From NCBI RefSeq assembly GCF_910592395.1, contig NC_088319.1, positions 5,768,001-5,832,000 on the forward strand: a stretch of 64,000 bases of DNA, written 5' to 3'. This DNA is from Lineus longissimus. Taxonomy: Eukaryota; Nemertea; Pilidiophora; Heteronemertea; Lineidae. Under the pieces are notes generated by a model. That model was given only the letters and a program-made list of their open reading frames with translations. It had not been told where the DNA came from and did no database searches. Positions 43,301 to 55,300 of this stretch are shown in pieces. How positions within the stretch are numbered: the stretch's first letter is position 1; every line of letters begins with the position of its first letter. A program made the position numbers and the translations under genes.

Positions 43301-46300
43301 CATATAAACATAGTAAAATAAAGAAAATTATTGTTCTACGCTTGCAGCCGAAAGCCAGGTGCAAGCAATCGGGAACATGTTTACTGTAAAGTACACACTC
43401 CGCGACACTGGGTACACATTTAAGGCAAACCTTGAATTGGACTGGTGTTGGAAGGACCCGTTTACCAATAACAAGACTTGTAGTAAGATAGAATTCCTCA
43501 AGGAGGCCACCTTTAAACAGGTCGATTGTCCTTCGAGGAAACGAAGAAGTTTGGAAAACAACGTCGACAGAACCAAGCGGTAAGAGAATTCATGTCTATC
43601 AGTTGAACTGTACTCAGTGACATAAAAAGCCAATGTAGGCCTACTAGTATGGTGAGGAGGCTATAGTATAGCGATAGGGCTGAAATGGACAGAAGTTGAG
43701 AGAACTGCCCAAGACAGGAGGAAGTGAAGAAATCCTGTCGGCTGCATGTTGTATTTGGAGCAAAGGGGCACTATTCAAGGATTAAGTGATAGAGGAAGGG
43801 TTTTTTTCATTAAAGTATCAGCCCTACCTACAAATAAAAGTCCAGCTAGCTTTTGGACAATGAAACAATTCTTTACTTCCAACCTCCTATCCAAAATGCC
43901 AGGCGCCTGGTGAGAAGGCAGTTTCAATCGTTTGTACCCATTGGCGGCTATAACCAAGCGGCCACATCGGAAACTGAAGGGTACCAGCGGGCCTGGAACC
44001 TTCGAACTTCCGTTCACGAGCTGGACGCCTAAAGCAATATTGGCCATCGATATTAAGTCATATTAATAATTATCGTACCAATACAAATCAAATATCCCTG
44101 TCAATATAGCTGACATTATAATACTCTCTGTTTCAAATTTGTTTGATTCATTTACATGCATGAGGTTTATTCGTCATCGACATTGTAGAGTCGAGAAAGA
44201 GAAATATCACTGATTCCTAATAACCTTGGGTATGCAGATTACGGCATTTTTTATCTACAGTGGATTGCTGACCAAAGGCGGCCCTAGACCTGGCGACGAC
44301 ATCTGGGCAATCACAAAGGCACTGAGCAATCAAGGAAAGAGTCCCAAAGAAATAAAAGCATATTTTGACAACCTTAAGAAGGTAAACAGCAGCGATAGTC
44401 CAAACAAGTACCGTTAATATGGTAGCTACAAAATGGAAACCAAGCATTTAATCTGTGCAATCTAAGAATTCATCATGCATCTTAATAGGCCTTGGTCACA
44501 CACAGGAAAACACATCACGACTCTGTATGGCAGTTCGGAACGAATTCTTGAATTTTCATCAGCGTTCGCTGCCCTACATTGTTTTTCTTTGATTCATTGG
44601 GTTTTGAAAGGTGTAGCACTCTCGCTCAACCCGCAGTATGAGTATTGTTCGACGTGACAGAAGATGAATTTTACAACTCGGAACATTTAAGCCATGCAGG
44701 TGAGAGAAAATTCCAAGTCAGTAAACATGAAATATATCCGTTACCGTATTCGTTTATTCCATTATTTAGCAACAGAAGAAGGTTGGTCTAACCCGAAAAG
44801 AGGCGAAGGGGAATGGCCAGCGCGAACAGAAGGCAGCCATGGCTGGACAAGGCGTTGGAAGCTTCATGAGCGGAAATAGAGGCAGTGGCGGAGACTTGAA
44901 AATCGAAGGGGGTAAGTCGGTTAACGAGTGAAACATCGCACCTTTTAACCTAAAAGGATTACTCTGGAATAACCTCCGAGAAGTTTGGTTGTTATCATAA
45001 AGAGCATTCAACATATACATATACATGTAGTTAACAGTACAAGGACAATTTGTGGTATTATTCACCTCTCATGCCTAGTTTACAATATCTACTAACTTTT
45101 TCCAGTGGCTATAGCGTTTTCGCTATCCCAATGTTCTCCGTTAGAAGAAGAACAATATTGTACAGATTGCATCCATTAAAACAAACTGTTTCACTTTAAT
45201 CCAGGAAGGTTTCTTCTACGTTTTCACTGAAAATTGTGGCCTGTCATCTCTGAGGTCTCGGGTTAGATTTTCGGTCGGTTCCAGTGCAGAAGTAGACACT
45301 GTCCAACTGGAAAATGTGTCCGGCCCAATTTTAATCGGTCTAATCGCACATGGTTATATGGGGCCTTGCCTGATAATACCCCAGAGACTAAAAGGGCATA
45401 ATAGAATCCTTTGTTCCCGGACATTCTCTCCTTGGACATTTCAAACTTGCACGTATGTAGAAGTTTTTAAACGCAGGGAACAAACGATTCTATCATGTAC
45501 TTTGATTAATATGTTGAGCTTTTGGTAGCCTCTAGAAAGAACCACATATCAAAATCCTTCGGATTGCAAAAGGGTCGGACACTTTTTCCTGGGGGATATT
45601 TTCTACTTCTACACTGGGACCGACCAAGACTGGAATCGGAGATCGTGGAGATGACAGGTGAAGATGTTGCCATTACGCCATTCTTGACTAGCAGCTGCAA
45701 CACTTTCCATTGTCATAGTTTGTGAAACAGTATGTATTTATTGCGCTGAGCCATTCAGTGTATGGCGCTCTTTTCCAGCTGAAGACATCAAGGAAATGTT
45801 GGGCACAGTAAAAGATATTGCAGGTCATTCTAAGGACTTGTTCACACCAGGAAAGGGATTAAATAAGGCAGGAGTTGATCTGCTTGGAGCTCAGTTAGCT
45901 GGGATGACAATCGGGGAAATCACAGCAATGATCGACTCTCAGAATCTGGATCCCGTGATTGTGCTACAGCTACTCAATGATATCAAACAACTATTTGTGG
46001 CGGTGGTAGGTATCGAATCAATGAACACTGGTCAAGCAAATTATTTAATCCAATTTAATTAATGAGAGAACTCATATGCTTTTGATGCGAATCTAATGAA
46101 CTGTCTTCCTCCGTCTGAGTGCATCACTTCGCGGGGTAAAAGGACATGATATCCCAAAGGGACTTGACGGCACCAAAATACAATAATTAAGATATCCGCA
46201 TTTCTGAATAATGAAACCGATGAGAAAAAAAAATCATTGGAATGGTCAGGACGTCAAATTTGCATCATGTGGCAGGGGAAAAAAGAGTATATATTTGTTG

Positions 46301-49300
46301 TTTTCACGTCAGACGTTCTGACTGACTATGCACATTAGTTGCTTTTACACGGACGGTTTTAGCCCTCCTCACCTCGAGCCACTTGAAGCCGGATCACCTG
46401 TAACTGGCTTTCCGCTGTCTACACGGAGACGGATCAAATCGCCGGCCCCAGGTCAGTTCAGGCCACTCAAACCACTAACCCGTCGCATGGTGGCGCGTGT
46501 TTTCACGAACTGCTATATACCGCTCTACTCGATTTTAGTACCGTGCGCAAAGTGACTCTTGAAGTGGCTCCAACCCGCCTCAAGTGACTCGAGACTGCAG
46601 TGCTAACGCGCCTCGGGTCAGGTCACTTGGAGACGGTTCTGATTTCGTTCTACACGGTAAAAATTATCCTGACCCGCCTCGAGCTGGCTCGAAGCCGGTG
46701 TGACAGCGGATATAGTCCCCCTGGAGTCATAGTCCGGTAGCATTGTATTTGACCAATTAACCAGCATGATCTATTGTACCGCTAACCCTAACCAAAACAT
46801 TTAGCAATGCGGGCTATTGTTACACGGACTATCAGCCCTAGGACTACTATCCCTTGCACACCGGTTCCAACTGTCCTCGTGTAGAAAGGCCTGATGTTAC
46901 GCGTGTAAAGTTGCTTGACCCCCGTCAAGTACTGCGCGCACTCTTACAAATCGGCTGATACAATTTTCTTCATCTTCTGCGCTCAACCTGCCTAAACCAT
47001 AACTTCAGTCCTGCAGCGGAGATGAAGTGGCTTGTGGTTTCGAGGTCCTGCTATGTTCCCAACAGTTGGTCCTCGACATTGTGGTGGCTGCGGGCAAGAA
47101 TTTCCGTCCTAAATCTTATTAGTGCAGGGGACAGTCTTGCCGGATATGCACTGCTGTCTTAACTGCTCTCTGACAATGGCATTCTACTGTGTCCCTTACT
47201 CGTAATCATTTTAACAGTTTACGTACATGACGTATAATAGGCCATTTTGTATTATAATTTTAAATGGTGACATATTCTTTCCCACTGACGCCGAGCAGTT
47301 TAACGAGATAAGATCGTGAGGTGAATAATAAGTTGGAAAGGACTACAATCTGTTATTAGTATAGTCATATTTCTTCTTCTGGAATACCAACTATCAAGAT
47401 TTGCTCATAACGTTTATACATGTATGCCCTTGCCGGTTCATTTAGGCATATTGGCCACCATGAAAGGTGTTTCATGGAGGTCGGTGCCATCATGATTTGC
47501 CGTGATGACCCTTGAATAAGACTGTGCCTAAATACGAGCAGGAATCGTATAAAGACCATGCAATTTGGCTAGGCCTGAATTCTTTTAACGGCGATGTATT
47601 ACATGGAAAGGGGCAACGTAACGTAATCCTCAACAACGGGTAGGAAACCTAGATTATATACTCTAAAACCTCGAATACAAGGAATAAGGCTCCGCCCCCA
47701 ATCATTACAATGGAGGAGGGATTCTAAAACTAAAGAAACGACACAATGGATCTCTTTTATTAGAAGAAATGGGCCTACTATAGCCAGTGATGTTGATTTC
47801 GTTTCACTGTCAATGTCAGCCAAGATCAGAGCGTGATTATAACACATGCGACTCTATTTACCCATACCATTGATAAAAGAATAATATCTAACTTATTTGC
47901 CCATCCCCATTCAAAACCATTGTAATGATTGCGGGCGGAGCCTCATTCCTTGTCTTCGAGGTTTTAGAGTATATAGCCCTTCACCTATGTCATTGTTTTT
48001 TTCCAGTATGATGATCTAATTGACACATTTCTGTCTGGAAACTCGAAGGAAATGAATCTTCCTGACCTGACACTGAAGATGGCATTCAGCATCCCAAAAA
48101 AGTATCACACATTCTACAAATTTTCGCAAAGCTGGATTGTGGGTGGGATAGTGCCTCTCACCTTTAGTAAGTTTATATTCATTGGAAAGAGGAGTTTGTT
48201 CTGCGACATGTGGCCACAAGCTTTCTATGGTTCGCTCCAAGATGATGATAAATATTTCATATCTCTCTCATTTCTTGGATATTCATTAAACCTAACTCGT
48301 ATGAATCTCTACGCCATGCCCCGTCACTTCAATCCATTCACTCTTGTCTACGACCGCTCGCGAAATTGATGACTTTGTGCAGGATATGCTCATGCAAAAT
48401 GTACATATGCCACGACATGGTGCCCCATGATGACATACTGACAGGGGCCAGTCTGGACTTTGTGCGACGTCATTAATCATAACATTCAGGCAATCGTGTC
48501 AAACCTTTGTACAAAGTGTCTGTAGCAAAAATTTCCTATGTGGTTACCTCGGGCATTTTTCTGGACCGGTTGTGGTCGGTATGAATTTTTGAATGGATTG
48601 AATAAGTGGGACAGGCGTTGACGCCGGTTTAATGAAAATCCAACAGCAATTTTGAAAATTAGAGTATGCAACATTTTCCAACATCTTGTTGTAAACTAGA
48701 GCATAGGCAACTTGATGTCATGTTGCTATTTTCGTACGAGACCGCCCTTGTAGCCAAATCCCGTGCCTTTTTGGGGTACCATTTCCACATCAGCCGTAGT
48801 GAGAGTAAAAAAAACGGTGGCGAATATTACGTTTATCATATATTCAATTGGCTACCTGTAAATAGTGCTGTGTAATTCGTCGCACGTACATGTACATTTC
48901 ATGTACAGTCCTGGTCATATTAATATCAACACCTTCTTCATTCAATATCTCCCAAACTAGTGCACCAATTCTAATGCGGTTTTCATGATTATATCAGAAA
49001 TCTTGTTTTCTGTTTATACATAATAGCAGGAATGCGAATGCATGAGTCTTTCATTTTGTAGTCAGCCAATTAAGCTGTTGAGTTTTATTAAATTCCAATG
49101 TATCCCCCTTCTGTAAAAGATACCTCTTTAAAGACCACCAGCAAATACACGTGCTCCGCACGGTGTTGAGGCGAGTGGCATGGTATAAATGTGGGTGTTT
49201 CCATGTAGGGCCTACGCTTATACCAGTAATGTTGAAGGGCCATTGTCTGTTGAAGGTGTTGTTGAGTTGAAGTATCTTAGGAAGTGATGTATGCATTTAG

Positions 49301-52300
49301 TTGGCTACAGGATTTCTTTAAAGACTACGTTATTGTTCACTCGTCTCACACTCCTTGGGTGTTGGTGGTGTCGACTTGTACGTATATGTGTTGGAATATC
49401 CTGGCTCTGGATCGAAGACCACGTACAGTTGGCCATGGGAGAAATCAGATTGTATTTTGGGCATTTGGCTATGGTTCACAAACGCACATGTTCGACTAGG
49501 ATAAACCCTAGCAATAGCAAAAGACCAAGTGGCCTAGTGTCCATCATCCGCCTTGGGGCCAACCAGCCCATCCGCCGGGGGGGCCAACCGTCTTCTCTTG
49601 TTGGAAGGCCAGTTGTGTAGATTGGAGATAGTTAGATCTAATTTGCAAGCGTTGAGTATTTGGAGGCAAGTGGTGGGTTGTTATGCGTCATTGATCAAGT
49701 TCTGTTGTCGGACGCTGAATAAAGGGAAACCACAAATCGTAGTGAATACAATAGTCGGATGGAAGCATTTCCAGTAGTTATGGTAGTGGCATCCATCAGC
49801 AACGTTATGTACACCTGGCAGACACTGAAATGAACATTCCGAATTACGTTGTAAACTGCATGAAACTGTCCTCAGAAATGCACCGAAACGTGGAACGTTT
49901 TTCCTTTATTTGAAATCGGGGCAGCGGTAGCGCAGTGTAAGAGATTCGGCCTCATGATCAGGAGGTCGTGGGTTCGACTCCCGGCCGATACGCTGCTTAG
50001 TTCCCCTACTGGTAGAGTTCAAGTGAGCGCGTTCTGGCTGCTCCTTGAAACCCCTGATTGATCTTTGTGGCGACCGGGGTAAAAATAAGATACCCCAAAA
50101 GTGATCACACTCTTCTCTGTCCAGTTTTCCGCAGTTTCCACATATTCCGCTAAATCGCCATGGCCCGTTTCATGGATACAGCGTGAATTCTCTGTAAACC
50201 CACTCTGTATAACTCTTCACCGATGGCTTCATTTGTCATCTTTTCTTTTCTCGAGTGGTCGAACTATTTCAAGTTATATAATTCGATTTCAGGTTTCAAG
50301 GTAGACGGTTTCGCTGGCCTGGATGTAGAAATTGGGGCTAAAGTCCTGCAGATGAAGGTTTTTGCTAGTAGTACTCCATACATGGGTGTCGAGGCTTTTG
50401 GCGAAGTAGCGGTTGGCTTTCTTTTATATGGAAAGCTGCGGATTGAAGGCACCATCTGTGAACTGAGGTTTCCCTGCAAAGCTGAAATCGCCTTCTCGAA
50501 ATTTCCATTGGACGTTCGGTACCTATTCTTTATCAAAGCTCTCAATATTATTATAATGCATTACATTTATTTGCCATGCCGGTTGGGACCCATCGGCCCC
50601 CATGGATGCTGTTTCAAATGGTTGATGTTATCATGAGTTGTCCTGATAACCTTTTGATGAAACAGTAGAATGATGGGAATCTAGGCATTGGTGCGAGCGG
50701 GTTTTGCTTAAAGGCAACATACCGTGTAGGCTACGCCTGAATACAACTGCTAGGTAAGAGGCAAAATAACGTAATCTTAGTCGGAGCTGATGAATTCGTG
50801 CAATACTACGTTAACGCAGAGTCTTCCAATAAACATGATGAGCACTTCAAAAAAAGTAAGTTCCCCTCCTCCCTTCAAGATTGGTCATAATTTCTAAAGT
50901 ATCCACGACAATGCAATGAAAATTGCAGGACATCGTCATAACAACATTACTGGATAAAAAGGACAATGGCCTGCCTATTATTACGCAGGAATGATCTTCA
51001 ATTGAACGAAAAACGTGCTGCTTCAAATAAACGGAACCGATCCACCAAGGCTGAAACTGACTGGCAGTATGGACCATGCAATCAGTTGTGGTTTAATACC
51101 CACTGAAACATGCTACGAAATGTTGTTATTTTTGAAATGGGACTTTTTTCATTCAATTGAAGATCATTCATGCATAAAAATAGGTATGCCCCTGCCATTT
51201 CACTCATTGCTCCTAATGATGGTATAATGATGTCCTGCAATTTTCATTCCATTGTCGTGGATACTTTAGAAATTATAATCAATTGTTTAGAGGGGGACTT
51301 ACTCTTGTTGAGGTGTTTATAGCAAGACTCTGGTTAACAGAAGTCGTTCAACCACGGACTCATCTAATTGGACAATGTACCGGGTGGTCAAAAAAAAAAC
51401 GGGAACACACTTAACGACAGTTTTTGATTGGGTTGATAAAAATTAGTCAAGCTTTAACAGTGTTAATTCCAGTATGTGGTAAATATTACACAAATATCTA
51501 TTCCGCCGTCTGTAAATGGCAGCAAAATGAGAAAAAAATGTAATGCTGAAATTTTCACTCACCGATTCTATTTAAAAAGTTGTTCGATAGGACCCCTATC
51601 CTGCTCACAAAAAAACAGTTGATTGTTTTGATTGGAAAACTGAAATAGCAGTCGCAACGTTAAAGGAAAAATCGCGAATCACAAGCATTAAGTGTTGCAT
51701 AAACAGTTTATAGAGTAACAGACGAGATTGCTCAAACTGCCGTAATTATTTCATTTCATTTCATTTCAACAACTTTATTGAGCACCAACATAAAATTATA
51801 TACATAGTAAAACAACAGTGATGAAAATACAAATAAAACATATGGTCGAAATAACAGTAAAACTAGGTGCCCAAAAGGGAGCGCCAAAGGGTCAATTAAG
51901 ACCCATTCACGGGACCCCTATTAAGAGTATAATAATTTTAATAAAAATGTAAAAGCATTCTTTTAATAGCGGCAAAAAGGACACCTGCAACGCCGAACCC
52001 ATGAGCACACGTTGTCCGGGTCAAAACGCTCCATCAGCTGGCTTTCATAAAAGTCCCTGACGGATCGCTTAAAGGCGTTAGGACTCGCCGCACAACGCAC
52101 ACTCATAGGCAGGGCATTCCACGTGCCCTCCACACGATTAAAAAACGACCGGCAATATGTCTCCGTCCTACATCTAGCACCACGTATAAGAAGTGGGTCA
52201 CCCCTCCTTTCTCTAAAAGATATATATTTTGAAGTGTCCAAATCGATTTTACCGATAAAGCAATTGTGCAAAAAATTGAGGTCAGCCATCTCCCGCCTGT

Positions 52301-55300
52301 AAGACAAAGGTAACATAGACATAACAGAGAGCCTCTCTTTGTAACTTAGTTCTCCACCTAACATATGCCGTGTGGCTCTGCGTTGAACCCTTTCTAGCTT
52401 GACCAAGTTTTCCCTCGTGATATGATCCCAAGAAACGGAATTATATTCCAATTTTGACCTGACAAGGGATTCAAATAACAGACGCATTAATTTCGGGCTC
52501 CTTTTCCTATCAAACACACGCTTAATCGTTGCCCAAGTCTGATTTGCCTTTTTAAAAGTCAGATTTATATGAGAATTGAAAGTCAAATCGCTACTGACCA
52601 CGACACCTAGGTCCCGAACGTTGTCGACCTTGGTTAAAGCACGACCATGAATATTGTAATAGTATACTGTAGGGTTAAGCTTCCTGGTGATACTCATACA
52701 TTGACATTTAATTGCATTTAAGCACACCCCCCACGTTTTACACCAACGGGCTACATTTTCAAGATCATCTTGTAGTGCCAGACAATCCTCCAACGACTTA
52801 ATCAACCTATACATGTTTGAGTCATCTGCAAATAGAGACATAGTTGTATTCTGGCCCATAACTTCAGGGAGGTCGTTCACATACAATTAAAAAAAGTAGT
52901 GGCCCTAGAATCGAGCCCTGAGGGACACCCGAGGTTACATCTTTAACCGTGGAGACTTCGCCATTTATGCACACTCTTTGCTTCCTGTCAGTAAGATAAC
53001 ATTTGAACCATTTTAACAGCCTACCATTGATACCAAAACTCTGCAACTTATGGACTAACAGATGATGCGGGACTCTATCAAAAGCTTTACTGAAATCGAG
53101 ATAGATCGCATCAACTTGATCCCCTTTATCTAAGTCGGCACCAATATCATGCAATACTTGAACAAGCTTAGTACTGGTTGAACGCTTTGACCGAAAACCA
53201 TGATGAGCATCATTTAATTTCAGTTGAACCTCGTTGGTCAATTTTGTATGAATCAGCCTCTCCATGACCTTTGAGATAATACATAACAAAGACACTGGTC
53301 GATAATTATCAACCTTACCCTTATCTTCTTTCTTATACACAGGCGTAACATTAGCCAACTTCCACGTACTTGGTAGCTCACCAGATAACATACTGCAGTT
53401 GAATATAAATGCACATGAGTCGCTCAAGGAACGAGCACATTCTTTCAATAGTCTGGGTGAAATTCCATCTGGACCATAGGCCTTGTTTACATCGAATGCA
53501 AAAAGACATTTCAAAACCTCATCGGCCGTAAAATCAAAACACTCAAGGGTCGGCTCGATAACAACATCAATCTCGGGTATATCAATAACCTCATCAGAGA
53601 AGACTGACGCAAAATAGTTGTTGAACAAGCTCGCTTTTTCCCCGTTTTGGAAAAACGGGAACACACTTAACGACAGTTTTTGACTAGGTTGATAAAAATT
53701 AGTCAAGCTTTAACAGTGTTAATTCCAGTATGTGGTAAATATTACACACATATCTATTCCGCCGTCTGTAAATGGCAGCAAAATGAGAAAAAAATGTAAT
53801 GCTGAAATTTTCACTCGCCGATTCTATTTAAAAAGTTGTTCGATAGGACCCCTATCCTGCTCACAAAAAAACAGTTGATTGTTTTGATTGGAAAACTGAA
53901 ATAGCAGTCGCAATGTTAAAGGAAAAATCGCGAATCACAAGCATTAAGTGTTGCATAAACAGTTTATAGAGTAACAGACGAGATTGCTCAAACTGCCGTA
54001 ATTATCTTTCCAGCCTCAAGATGGATATGGTTCTCGTGCCTTTGATTATCCGTATGAAAGCTTTAGTCACATTAGAAGTCAATCTCCTCTTTGTTACCAT
54101 CAAGACGACACTGTTCCAGGTGACCCTTTTTGAGTACCAGGCCCCCAGCATAAAAAAAACGATATTTGACATAATCACAGCGGAGGAGGATGACAGTCCG
54201 CCGAAGTTTGACAGCTATGAAGAAGAACTTGGGGTTTGTATACAATGTTTTTCTATTTCATTAAAGGGACATTTTTTCCCAATTCAACCATTTCACAAAG
54301 TTTCATGGGCGTGAGAATATACCAAACTTCCTCCCGTTTTATCAACAGAAGGTACAGCTGTGCACAATGAGGAATGTTGTCGTGCAAACACATAACACTC
54401 CTTATCATTGCTGTCTTACACTGAAAGGGATGGTGTTCAATAATCATAACTTCCATTCATTCAAAATTTGAGGACTGTTTGGAGTTTAAAATGTTCAGTA
54501 TGTAAACATGTTTACAACATTTTATGATCAGGCCCTGTGTATGTACACACATATCAGCAAATAGCAGCATTCTGAGGACTGGTTGTTTCAAAAAGTGTTG
54601 TGAAAAATTAAGGGGGAAATTTGTATCAAATGAATAAATGGTGATATTCCGGGAAGGGCTAAAAACAAATGGCAAACGCCATTATACAGGGGAGTGATGC
54701 CCATTTTGCAATACGCATTAAGCTCGTAGGACGTTCGGTTTTCGAGATTAAATTAGACCTTAAAATGTACCAAAAAGATCTACGCCGGCTACATTTAAAA
54801 ATAGTTTTACGACCGTGAGGTCGATGCAGGATGCAGCAAGCACCCCTTCACAGTAATGTTTGTCTGGAGTGGTAAAATATAACAGTACCATCGAGCAGGT
54901 GATGGAGTTTCGATCGCCCGATGAGCAAAGAGAATTCATTCAACAGTCTTGCTGCTTTTGTCGCATTCGCATATGACGACATTTTAATGGTGGCACCTGA
55001 CCTTGTCTTGCTCTTTTGAAAACGCCAATCATGCCACATGTAGTAAAAAAGCCATTGACTCGAGAAGAATACAAAATGTAGATTCCACCACAACAAACGT
55101 CTTTCTGGAATGTTTCCTGTTCGATATCAATGCCAATTTTATTCAAGGCCTGTGTGAAGAAGAGTTTACCAGTTGCACGCTATGCCGCTTAAATAGATCG
55201 GGAGGCCTAAGAAGGCTGGAAAATGCCTGATTTTTTACCAACATTCCTTCCTGAACATGCTGAAAGGGTTGATTATAACCAGCGATGAGAATAATTGTGT

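Noticed and set aside
45212-45350. Candidate exon GFFYVFTENCGLSSL...
   Set aside because: Needs an unusual acceptor and has no good phase-1 donor. Exons 38 and 39 already join in phase without it.
49917-49994. Functional tRNA gene
   Set aside because: A and B boxes are good, but the anticodon arm does not fold convincingly and a SINE body follows directly.
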